This document shows positions 1-5,945 of a stretch of DNA of 6,079 nucleotides, piece after piece; the first letter of the stretch is position 1, and each line of letters opens with the position of its first letter. The notes beneath the pieces were generated by a model. The model ran no database searches. It had not been told where the DNA came from and saw only the letters and a program-made list of their open reading frames with translations. The position numbers and the translations under genes were made by a program. Where the stretch lies: the NCBI GenBank assembly GCA_030604975.1, contig JAUVUV010000143.1, forward strand, positions 1-6,079, read 5' to 3'. Source of the DNA: Candidatus Glassiibacteriota bacterium. GTDB lineage: Bacteria; Gemmatimonadota; Glassbacteria; GWA2-58-10.

Positions 1-12
1 AAGTGCAGCACC
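1..12. repeat. Left-end inverted repeat of the IS, truncated by the window start
   Basis: AAGTGCAGCACC is the exact reverse complement of bases 2438-2449. It corresponds to the last 9 bp of the 26-bp repeat found at the right end plus 3 bp beyond it. The remaining 17 bp of this left copy, and any outer copy, must lie upstream of position 1. Confidence 0.75.
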
Positions 13-54
13 TGGTTAATGGATATCCTGGAACAAGAGAGAAGTCAATCCTTT

Positions 55-855
55 CTATTTTTGATCAGTTGATGGAGTTTGGTTTATCAGATGAGATTGT
101 TTCCTGGACCGGCGTCTGGAATGGCGTAGGCGATAGCTTTCACCGTTGGCCTCCAGGATATGGATGCGGTGCGTAAGGCGATCAAGCAGTGCACCAGTGA
201 GTCGTTCGTTTCCCATCACCTCAATCCAGTTTTCAAAGGGCAGATTGGTAGTAACGATCAGGCTTGTCCTTTCGTAAGCCCGGCTGATGACTTCAAAGAA
301 GAGTTCTGCCCCTGCTTTTGAAAATGGCACATATCCCAACTCATCCAGAACTATAAGATCCAGTCTTTCGAGCTGCTTGTGGAATCTCTCCAGTTGTCGG
401 TCTTCACGGTGTTCCAGCAGCTGGGTTACCATCCCCGTGGCAGAGAAAAAACGTACCCGATAACCTTGCTGGCAGGCAGCAAAACCGAGAGCTGTAGCCA
501 GATGGGTTTTTCCAGTTCCGCTGTTGCCTATTAACAGCACGTTTTCTCTCTGTTCAATGTATTCTCCCCGCAGCAGTTCCCGCACCCGCATCTGATTGAT
601 CGAGGGTTGTGCATTGAAATCGAAAGTATCCATTGTTTTGGTCACGGGGAATTTGGCAGCTTTGAGTCGGCGTTCTGCTGCTCGTACTTCACGATCCTGT
701 ATCTCCCGTTCTGCCAGACGAAGCAGAAATGTCTGGTAGTCAGTTCTTTCGGCCTGACACACATCGGCTAACTTTGCATATTCCCGCAGCACCGTGGGGA
801 GTTTCAACTGCTTGAGGTAGTGCTCCAGAAGCACTGTGGCCTTTCTTGCTCCCAT
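55..855 (-). CDS. istB: IstB: AAA+ ATPase helper of IS21 transposition
   Basis: IstB is the ATP-dependent partner of the IstA transposase. It binds target DNA as an oligomer and stimulates IstA to insert the element. The 266-residue protein has Walker A GNSGTGKT (about residues 110-117), Walker B LIVLDE (about 167-172) and a sensor-1-like segment IVTTNLPF (about 200-207). A helical IstB-type N-terminus precedes the ATPase core, and the basic tail contains SRRRSRK. Length is normal for the family. I chose the ATG at 855, which overlaps the A of the istA TGA stop and has an AAGG six nucleotides upstream (862-865). A GTG one codon earlier (858) would give 267 residues and a 4-nt overlap. Either way the overlap implies translational coupling to istA. 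The reading frame is intact. Confidence 0.96.
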   Translation of the reverse strand: MGARKATVLLEHYLKQLKLPTVLREYAKLADVCQAERTDYQTFLLRLAEREIQDREVRAAERRLKAAKFPVTKTMDTFDFNAQPSINQMRVRELLRGEYIEQRENVLLIGNSGTGKTHLATALGFAACQQGYRVRFFSATGMVTQLLEHREDRQLERFHKQLERLDLIVLDELGYVPFSKAGAELFFEVISRAYERTSLIVTTNLPFENWIEVMGNERLTGALLDRLTHRIHILEANGESYRLRHSRRRSRKQSHLINQTPSTDQK

Positions 856-2354
856 CACACACCTTCCCTCACCAGCAGCTCACCATACGCTGAGATATCC
901 GTCTGCTCCACCTTTACCTGTCGTAAATGATCACGGCCGTCCAGGCGGAATGTCGTGCGTCGCCATTCTTCCTGCGGGATGAGAAACTGTGCGATCACAT
1001 CCCTTGTCAGAGCATTGATCCGCAGTCCCTTTTCCACTGCCCGGGAAAGGGCCGTTATAGAATGCTTCTCCAGAAGCCGTAGAACACGTATGTACTCTCG
1101 GGTCCCTTCACCTGCTCGTTCATCTTCCAGCCGTCGGCGTAAGATGCCAAAACAGCTCGGAAGCTGCCATCCTTCCAATGGTTGGGCATGATCCAGAGCT
1201 CCGGGTTTATGCTCCAGAAGGGCCAGATAGTGTAATGGATCGAAGGATACCCCTTCCTTGCACCAGAGATGCTTGTGTGTGGCTATAAGCTCATCTTTAT
1301 GGCAGATCTCCACTCGATTAATGTACCCCTTCACTACCACGGGATGATGGGCATACCGAACTGGAACTGAGTAATCATTGCGGTCGAACCTGACCAGAGA
1401 CAATGAACTCGATGTAGTCGAATTCTTACGGCAAGCATCAAACTCTGTGGCGGGAAGTGGAAGAAACGCTGCCTGGTCTTCACGAAACAATATTTCCTTG
1501 CCTGCGCTTTTACCACGCAATTTCCTGTTCAGATCCTCACGGCAGCGTTCAAGAAGAATGGTGTTCAACTCCTCCAAATCTCTTACTACAGGCACCGGTA
1601 CCAGATAATTGGACCGGGTGTACTTGACCATTGACTCTACTTTGCCTTTCTCATTCGGACGACGTACCCCGCAAAAATGCTCCTCAAACAGATAGTGACT
1701 CTGAAGCTGGAGGAACCCATGGGCCAGCTTGCGCTTTTTCGACTTCGGATATACGTACACAAACACGGGTTCGTTATCATATATGATTCTCCAGGGCACA
1801 CCGCCAAAAAACTCAAATGCCCGACGATGAGCTTCCTGGAACACTTCCGTGCAAATACGCTTGAAAACCTGGACGAATATTGCATCCGAAAACGGAAGGC
1901 TCATTACAAAAAATACTACCTTGCGCAGCCAGTTGTTCTCTTTTACCAGAACATAGCCAAAGTCTACCCTTGCTTCACCAGGACGGTGTAACAGCGGCAC
2001 GAAAACTTCCTGGTTCTTCCGCTTGATCTCCCGTACCGCCTTCTTTACCTGTGTCTCTCCCCCTGTGTAGCCTTCCGCTCTCAAACATTCATATATGCGC
2101 CTGGCTGTGTGACGCTGCTTGCGGGGAAACTGCTTGTCATCACGGATAATCTGACGAATGCGATCCAGGTAAGGACCCAACTTCGGCTGAGGACGTGAAC
2201 CCTTCAAACGGTAGCCCGGTGGCTCACTGAAGGTCAGTATCTTCTCCAGCGTCCTGAAGTGCAAACCGGTCTCTCGTTGGATCTGTCGCTTGCTTACTCC
2301 CTCTACCAATACACGACGCCTGATCTCTGTCCACATCTGCATATCGGTGTACAC
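855..2354 (-). CDS. istA: IstA: DDE transposase of IS21 family
   Basis: IstA is the transposase that recognises the element ends and cuts and joins DNA. The 499-residue protein has an N-terminal helix-turn-helix region (about residues 8-40, with SKRQIQRETGLHFRTLEKIL). A retroviral-integrase-like core follows, with catalytic candidates D131 (ARVDFG), D193 (IIYDNE) and E240 (NEKGKVES), and 46 residues between the last two, as expected for IS21 enzymes. A Mu-transposase-like small beta domain lies around residues 318-362. The start is GTG at 2354, supported by GGAGGAG five nucleotides upstream (2360-2366). The ATG at codon 5 would sit further from this site. The stop overlaps the start of istB. 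Length is typical and the frame has no interruption. Confidence 0.97.
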   Translation of the reverse strand: MYTDMQMWTEIRRRVLVEGVSKRQIQRETGLHFRTLEKILTFSEPPGYRLKGSRPQPKLGPYLDRIRQIIRDDKQFPRKQRHTARRIYECLRAEGYTGGETQVKKAVREIKRKNQEVFVPLLHRPGEARVDFGYVLVKENNWLRKVVFFVMSLPFSDAIFVQVFKRICTEVFQEAHRRAFEFFGGVPWRIIYDNEPVFVYVYPKSKKRKLAHGFLQLQSHYLFEEHFCGVRRPNEKGKVESMVKYTRSNYLVPVPVVRDLEELNTILLERCREDLNRKLRGKSAGKEILFREDQAAFLPLPATEFDACRKNSTTSSSLSLVRFDRNDYSVPVRYAHHPVVVKGYINRVEICHKDELIATHKHLWCKEGVSFDPLHYLALLEHKPGALDHAQPLEGWQLPSCFGILRRRLEDERAGEGTREYIRVLRLLEKHSITALSRAVEKGLRINALTRDVIAQFLIPQEEWRRTTFRLDGRDHLRQVKVEQTDISAYGELLVREGV

Positions 2355-2359
2355 CCTTT

Positions 2360-2366
2360 CTCCTCC
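2360..2366 (-). promoter_or_regulatory. Strong ribosome binding site that decides the istA GTG start
   Basis: On the minus strand this reads GGAGGAG, followed by AAAGG and then GTG. The five-nucleotide spacing fits the GTG at 2354 and argues against the in-frame ATG four codons later. Confidence 0.75.
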
Positions 2367-2370
2367 GATC

Positions 2371-2418
2371 TAATACTGACTGGCTGAAGTTAAATAAACT
2401 CCATATATGCCAGTATTA
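2371..2418 (-). promoter_or_regulatory. Dyad symmetry in the istA leader, possible mRNA hairpin or operator
   Basis: TAATACTG (2371-2378) and CAGTATTA (2411-2418) are perfect 8-bp inverted repeats. An overlapping alternative pairs ACTGGC (2379-2384) with GCCAGT (2409-2414). The arms end four bases before the istA ribosome binding site. On the minus strand the upstream arm overlaps CATAAT, which resembles a -10 box, but I see no matching -35 box. The dyad could be a repressor site or a structure in mRNA entering from outside. Both roles are inference. Confidence 0.4.
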
Positions 2419-2440
2419 TGCCCGGAGGGTCTCTAAGGGT

Positions 2441-2466
2441 GCTGCACTTTTATACCGCCGTTTACA
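2441..2466. repeat. Inner terminal repeat of the IS right end
   Basis: This 26-bp unit starts GCTGCACTTTTATACC and ends CGTTTACA. It is identical at 23 of 26 positions to the unit at 2478-2503 and lies 37 bp from it, start to start. Its inner part is inverted at the window's left edge. IS21 elements carry repeated sequences near their ends that are thought to be transposase binding sites. Confidence 0.7.
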
Positions 2467-2477
2467 CTCCGCTAAAT

Positions 2478-2503
2478 GCTACACTTTTAAACCGACGTTT
2501 ACA
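2478..2503. repeat. Outer terminal repeat, likely right terminus of the IS
   Basis: This is the second 26-bp copy, differing from the inner one at three positions (G to A at position 4, T to A at 13 and C to A at 18). It ends in CGTTTACA, so on the other strand the element would begin TGTAAACG, matching the TG...CA rule for IS21 elements. The AT-rich sequence beyond it has no clear further copy. Confidence 0.65.
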
Positions 2504-2627
2504 ACTTCTCTTCTTAAACCGGTATCTCCTAAACTTTTACTCTGTAGCCTTTTACCTATTCCTGTTATTTTACAAGTTGCTTTTAAAGCTTCTAATTAAA
2601 ATGACAAATTATTTCATTATCAAGAAT
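2504..2627. other. AT-rich spacer between the IS end and the comM stop codon
   Basis: These 124 bp are strikingly richer in T and A than the flanking genes. They hold fragments resembling the IS end repeats (CTTAAACCG near 2513-2521, AAACTTTTA at 2531-2539). The near-palindromic GCTTTTAAAGC (2578-2588) can form only a tiny stem. I see no GC-rich stem followed by a T run on the minus strand, so no intrinsic terminator for comM is evident. No open frame here looks coding. Confidence 0.5.
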
Positions 2628-4163
2628 TCATCTCATGGAGGTCCGGTCAAGGCTGCGGTACTGGATCGCCTCGGCCAAATGCTCTGTTTCGATATCGGGG
2701 CTGCCGGCCATGTCAGCAATGGTGCGGGCGACCTTGAGGATCCGGTCATGCGCTCTGGCGCTAAGCCCGAAATGAAACATGGCCTGGCGCAGAAGAGCCT
2801 CTGTTTCGGAATTCAGACAGCAGACTTCACGCAATACAGAACGAGTCATATGGGCATTGCAGTAGATTCCTTTCTCGTGCTCGAATCTCTCCAGCTGGAT
2901 CTTGCGTCCGTTCTCCACTCTCTTGCGGATTGTTTCCGAACCCTCAGCGGCTTTCTTGTCAGCAAGATGTTCGAACGGTACTGCTGGCACCTCGACATGG
3001 ATATCGATCCGGTCGAGCAGGGGGCCGCTGATATTGCTCATGTAGCGCTTGATCTGACTTGGCGTGCAGTTGCAGCTGTGGTTCGGATCGGTAAGGTAGC
3101 CGCAGGGGCACGGGTTCATTGCGCAGGCGAGCATGAACCGCGCCGGGTAGGAGATTGAAATCAACGAGCGGCTGATCGAGACATCCCCGTCCTCCATCGG
3201 CTGGCGCATTACCTCGAGCACGTTCTTATGGAACTCAGGCATTTCATCGAGAAAAAGCACCCCGTTGTGAGCCAGGCTGACCTCTCCCGGCTTGGGTATT
3301 CTTCCCCCGCCGATAAGACCGGCGTCGCTGATTGTATGGTGCGGGTGGCGAAACGGCCGGGTGGCAACCAGTGACTGCTTCTCTCCTGTGAATCCTGCGA
3401 CACTGTGGATGCGGGTTGTCTCGATTGCCTCTTCCAGGCTGATCTGCGGTAAGATTGTCACCAGCCTGCGTGCCAGCATGGTTTTGCCTGAGCCTGGCGG
3501 ACCGATCAGCAGAACATTGTGCCCCCCGGCCGAGGCAACCTCAAGCGCACGCTTGGCATGTTCCTGCCCCTTGACATCGCTGTAATCCACCCCGTAGCAG
3601 CTGCTGGAGTCGAACAGCCTTTGGGGATCGACCTTTGTTGGCTGGATTTCCTTGGCACCGGTGAGGAACTGGGCCGCCTCAGCGAGGGAGTCGGTCCCGA
3701 TTACCTCCAGATCCTCGACAACCGCCGCTTCTTTTGCGTTATCCCGGGGAAGGAGCAAGCCCTTTATCTCGAGTTTGCGGCAGCTTGCGGCGATAGGCAA
3801 GGCTCCCCGGATCGGTTTCAGGTTGCCGTCCAGGCTCAGTTCCCCGAGTACGAGGAAATCGTTCAGCCGCTCGCTGGAAAGCTGGCCGCTGGCTGCAAGT
3901 AGCCCGATAGCAATCGGCAGGTCGAATGCGGCGCCTTCCTTTTTTATGTCTGCCGGGGCGAGATTGATCGTAACTCGTTTGAGCGGAAAAGAGTAGCCGA
4001 TATTGCTGATCGCCGAACTTACACGCTCACGGCTTTCCCGTACTGCATTATCAGGCAGGCCGACCAGTGTGTAGCTGGGGAGTCCGGGGCTGATGTCGGT
4101 TTCCACCTCCACGAGGAACGCGTCGATCCCCATCACGGAGCCGGAAAATACCTTACTCAGCAA
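2628..4163 (-). CDS. comM: ComM/YifB family AAA+ ATPase (Mg-chelatase-like)
   Basis: ComM is a hexameric ATP-driven branch-migration helicase that promotes integration of single-stranded DNA during natural transformation. It is also widespread in bacteria not known to be competent, where its role is less clear. The 511-residue protein is full length for the family. It has an N-terminal ChlI-like domain (about 20-140), Walker A GPPGSGKT (221-228), Walker B VLFLDE (302-307) and the family signature RPFRHPHHTISD (269-280). A cysteine cluster follows (C352, C354, C364, C366) within NPCPCGY and SCNC, then SGPLLDRIDIHVEVP (379-393) and a C-terminal Mg-chelatase helical domain (about 430-507). The start is TTG at 4163, because the product then begins MLSKVFSGSVMGIDA like its relatives, and AGGAGGG lies 10 nt upstream. 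It lies 88 nt downstream of the actin-like gene and is probably cotranscribed with it. Confidence 0.96.
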   Translation of the reverse strand: MLSKVFSGSVMGIDAFLVEVETDISPGLPSYTLVGLPDNAVRESRERVSSAISNIGYSFPLKRVTINLAPADIKKEGAAFDLPIAIGLLAASGQLSSERLNDFLVLGELSLDGNLKPIRGALPIAASCRKLEIKGLLLPRDNAKEAAVVEDLEVIGTDSLAEAAQFLTGAKEIQPTKVDPQRLFDSSSCYGVDYSDVKGQEHAKRALEVASAGGHNVLLIGPPGSGKTMLARRLVTILPQISLEEAIETTRIHSVAGFTGEKQSLVATRPFRHPHHTISDAGLIGGGRIPKPGEVSLAHNGVLFLDEMPEFHKNVLEVMRQPMEDGDVSISRSLISISYPARFMLACAMNPCPCGYLTDPNHSCNCTPSQIKRYMSNISGPLLDRIDIHVEVPAVPFEHLADKKAAEGSETIRKRVENGRKIQLERFEHEKGIYCNAHMTRSVLREVCCLNSETEALLRQAMFHFGLSARAHDRILKVARTIADMAGSPDIETEHLAEAIQYRSLDRTSMR

Positions 4164-4173
4164 AAGAGCACAA

Positions 4174-4180
4174 CCCTCCT
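4174..4180 (-). promoter_or_regulatory. Ribosome binding site supporting the comM TTG start
   Basis: On the minus strand this is AGGAGGG, 10 nt before TTG at 4163. No in-frame ATG or GTG lies between the two, so the non-ATG start is the best reading. Confidence 0.65.
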
Positions 4181-4251
4181 GAAAGGAAAGAAAAGGATGG
4201 GACTAACTACTGGAATATCAATCCAGAGAGTAACCGAGAGAAGTGCTATTA

Positions 4252-5370
4252 CTATTCGGTTTCTGTCTCCTCAGTCTCTGACTCTTCAGTTTCCTCCTCT
4301 AACGCACTTTCCTCCTCTAACGCACTTTGCTCCTCGCCGCCCGGCATCTGGCGGCGTTTCTCCATCAGGTCGATATACTTGGCATACTTAAGATACCCGA
4401 CCACATTGATCATGCGCATGTCGGGTTCAGTGCTTATCACCCGGGTCTGGCCCTCGAGATGTTTTTCCAGTATCGGCGCCAGATCTTCAGCTCCGCCACC
4501 GGTAAGTAGGATAAACTCGAGGTCCCAGTCTTCCACCCAGAGCCGCTCCATGTCGCCGATAATCGCGCCAGCCAACTGCTTCATCACCTCATCCCGAAGT
4601 TCTGTCAAAGAAAACTCCTTACCCCGTATGCGGATACGGCCCTGCCTGACCGGTTCGAAAAGGCGGTAAAGTTCTACATTGATACCACTCTGTTCCAAGA
4701 TTTTCCTGTTGATAAGCGAAAAAGCCTTCGAGATCCCGGTATCGGTCGTCCGGCTTCCCCGTTCGATATAGCGCAGGCGGTCGGTGATCGTGTAATCAGT
4801 GGTTCGGAAACCAATATCGATAACCCCGAATTTCTGCCGCGCCACATCCCGGTCCACAATTCTTCCGTGGTTGTTCATCAACAGGTTGAAAACTGCGCCG
4901 AACGGCTGGGGCAGCACACGCACTTTCTTGATATCGAGTATCTTTTCCTGGACCTCGTCGCGGTTGTGCAGCAAGATTTTGTGTCTACCTTCCAGCATGG
5001 ATATATAGCGGGAACGGTACTGTTTGAAAAAACGGATCGGCAGTCCGGTAACCAAGCTGTACTCCCGTAAGGTAGGGCCTGCGAAAAAGATAAGGGAAGT
5101 GAGCGCCAGTATCTTGGCGTTATTTTCCACCAGTGTGTTCTGCTCGAGAGTAAAATCGCGCACATTGGACTGTTTCTCGGCCAGGTCGCCCACATAATAG
5201 TCTTTGCCGTCCATTGTCACATGGAGGTTTTCCAGTGCCCCGCCCTCGGAGAAACCGGATTGGAACTGAATTTCGGTTGCGTCTCCGATGATGGATTTGA
5301 AAATAAACGAACGGTCTCCATCGTATGATTTGGTATAACCAAAACCGACATCTACACCCAGGTACTCCAT
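4252..5370 (-). CDS. ParM/StbA-type actin-like ATPase with acidic tail
   Basis: This is a predicted actin-fold protein related to the plasmid-segregation ParM/StbA and archaeal Ta0583-like families, whose members polymerise with ATP into filaments. The 372 residues show a phosphate-1 loop VDVGFGYTK (6-14), a phosphate-2 loop IDIGFRTTD (184-192), and an adenosine-site motif LLTGGGAEDL (288-297) near the C-terminus of the fold. This is the full set expected for nucleotide binding. Residues 346-372 form a tail with 15 glutamates and no lysine or arginine, including SALEEE twice in tandem. The ATG at 5370 has AAGGAG seven nucleotides upstream (5378-5383). It lies 38 nt after yraN and 88 nt before comM, so it is probably part of that operon. 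I see no ParR-like partner or centromere-like repeat cluster, which argues against a complete plasmid-type partition cassette. Its actual role is unknown. Confidence 0.85.
   Translation of the reverse strand: MEYLGVDVGFGYTKSYDGDRSFIFKSIIGDATEIQFQSGFSEGGALENLHVTMDGKDYYVGDLAEKQSNVRDFTLEQNTLVENNAKILALTSLIFFAGPTLREYSLVTGLPIRFFKQYRSRYISMLEGRHKILLHNRDEVQEKILDIKKVRVLPQPFGAVFNLLMNNHGRIVDRDVARQKFGVIDIGFRTTDYTITDRLRYIERGSRTTDTGISKAFSLINRKILEQSGINVELYRLFEPVRQGRIRIRGKEFSLTELRDEVMKQLAGAIIGDMERLWVEDWDLEFILLTGGGAEDLAPILEKHLEGQTRVISTEPDMRMINVVGYLKYAKYIDLMEKRRQMPGGEEQSALEEESALEEETEESETEETETE
4291..4326. repeat. Perfect 18-bp tandem duplication in the tail of the actin-like gene
   Basis: TTCCTCCTCTAACGCACT occurs at 4291-4308 and again at 4309-4326 with no difference. 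A partial third unit begins at 4327 (TTGCTCCTC). On the coding strand it encodes two consecutive SALEEE blocks, in frame, within the glutamate-rich C-terminus. Confidence 0.93.
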
Positions 5371-5375
5371 GGAGT
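5364..5375. promoter_or_regulatory. 12-bp palindrome containing the start codon of the actin-like gene
   Basis: ACTCCATGGAGT is perfectly self-complementary and centred on the ATG. On the coding strand the order is GGAG (ribosome binding site), CAA, CTCC, AT, GGAG, so the CTCC could pair with the ribosome binding site. The predicted stem is only 4 bp, so regulation is speculative. Confidence 0.35.
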
Positions 5376-5408
5376 TGCTCCTTGATTTGTTCTAACTCGC
5401 TCTCCCGG

Positions 5409-5780
5409 TCAGAGCCGGAAGGCATCTGTGATATGTTCAAGCCGGAACTCCCCGGCGGTTGCGGGAGAAATGAGCAGTATTACATCGAAACGATACTGCT
5501 GGCTGTCACTCCCCGTACCTTTTTCGAGGAGGTAACCTTGGGCTGCTTCAATCAGGTTGCGTCTTTTGCGTTCCGGCACACTCAATTCCACGGGTGCATA
5601 ATCCTCGCCGCGGCGGTTTTTAACCTCGACAAAAACCACCAGATCACCATTTTGGGCGATAAGGTCGATTTCCTTGTGGCCGAAACGGTAGCGGTGTTCG
5701 AGGATCTCGAATCCAAGTTTCTCGAGATACTCGGCGGCGAGCCTTTCACCGCTCAGACCCTTTTGCTGACGATACGACAT
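5409..5780 (-). CDS. yraN: YraN/UPF0102 family protein, restriction-nuclease-like fold
   Basis: YraN proteins have a nuclease-like fold related to Holliday-junction resolvases and restriction enzymes. Their cellular role is not settled. The 123-residue protein has the family N-terminus QQKGLSGERLAAEYLEKLGF (5-24), with conserved E12. The catalytic-type residues are in HKEIDLIAQ (E37, D39) and VFVEVKNRR (E52, K54), and YRFDVI (96-101) lies near the C-terminus. Length is typical. The start is ATG at 5780, and no other ATG, GTG or TTG lies between it and the upstream in-frame stop. There is no good Shine-Dalgarno sequence; a short hairpin occupies that position. It is the first gene of the probable yraN - actin-like - comM transcript. 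Proximity of yraN and comM is common in bacteria. Confidence 0.93.
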   Translation of the reverse strand: MSYRQQKGLSGERLAAEYLEKLGFEILEHRYRFGHKEIDLIAQNGDLVVFVEVKNRRGEDYAPVELSVPERKRRNLIEAAQGYLLEKGTGSDSQQYRFDVILLISPATAGEFRLEHITDAFRL

Positions 5781-5783
5781 CAG

Positions 5784-5799
5784 GTTTGCCGCCGCAAAC
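5784..5799 (-). promoter_or_regulatory. Stem-loop immediately before the yraN start codon
   Basis: On the minus strand GTTTGC, loop GGCG and GCAAAC form a perfect 6-bp stem ending three nucleotides before the ATG. It covers the region where a ribosome binding site would be expected, and none is seen. It may restrain translation, or may be chance. Confidence 0.35.
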
Positions 5800-5893
5800 T
5801 CATGATTAAAGCAGGGTTCATTCTATATTTCGAATCATAACCCTGGAAACTTTACCACAAAGGACAGAAAAAAACGTATCGCCCTTTATAATG

Positions 5894-5921
5894 AAGATAG
5901 AGTAAATCCGACAGGTGTCAA
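5894..5921 (-). promoter_or_regulatory. Candidate sigma-70-type promoter for the yraN operon
   Basis: On the minus strand a perfect -35 TTGACA (5916-5921) is followed by a 16-nt spacer and TATCTT (5894-5899), which matches the -10 consensus at four of six positions. Transcription would begin near 5887, giving a leader of roughly 107 nt before the yraN ATG. It lies in the 165-bp gap between the upstream gene's stop and yraN, where a promoter is expected. Confidence 0.45.
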
Positions 5922-5945
5922 GATTTCGATGACAGACAGAGAATT

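Larger units (their letters stand above)
1..2503 (-). mobile_element. IS21-family insertion sequence, left terminus outside the window
   Basis: The element contains istA and istB in the usual order, both on the minus strand, with IS21-type repeated terminal sequences. Bases 1-12 are a perfect inverted match of 2438-2449, so the window begins inside the left end. The right end carries two direct 26-bp repeats (2441-2466 and 2478-2503), both ending in TTTACA, which fits the TG...CA termini of this family. I place the right terminus at 2503, the outer repeat, but 2466 is also possible. Neither gene has a frameshift or internal stop, so the copy looks potentially functional. A target-site duplication cannot be checked because the left flank is missing. 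The element lies about 124 bp beyond the comM stop codon and does not interrupt comM. Confidence 0.88.

Noticed and set aside
1378..1991. Plus-strand open frames antisense to istA
   Set aside because: They are shadow frames opposite the DDE core, with low-complexity serine/arginine-rich or patchwork composition typical of antisense translation.
2418..3158. 246-residue plus-strand open frame starting in the IS end
   Set aside because: It runs across the IS repeats and AT-rich spacer and then antisense to comM. Its hydrophobic start reflects T-rich DNA, and comM has full family support on the other strand.
3519..3996. Overlapping plus-strand open frames of 127 and 114 residues within comM
   Set aside because: They are shadows of the GC-rich comM coding sequence, lying opposite its N-terminal domain, with no ribosome binding site or family resemblance.
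4210..4226. CTGGA/TCCAG inverted repeat in the gap before comM, considered as a terminator
   Set aside because: The stem is only 5 bp with a 7-nt loop and no T run follows on the minus strand, so it would not terminate transcription convincingly.
4291..4326. Tandem repeat considered as a CRISPR or centromere-like array
   Set aside because: It has two exact copies without spacers, is in frame, and translates as SALEEE repeats in the acidic tail, so a coding explanation suffices.
5325..5840. 171-residue plus-strand open frame
   Set aside because: It is antisense to the start of the actin-like gene and all of yraN, both of which have clear motifs. The plus-strand product shows no recognisable domain.
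5855..5880. T-run on the minus strand after TACG, considered as a terminator for the upstream partial gene
   Set aside because: No stem of useful length precedes the T run, and it lies downstream of the candidate yraN promoter.
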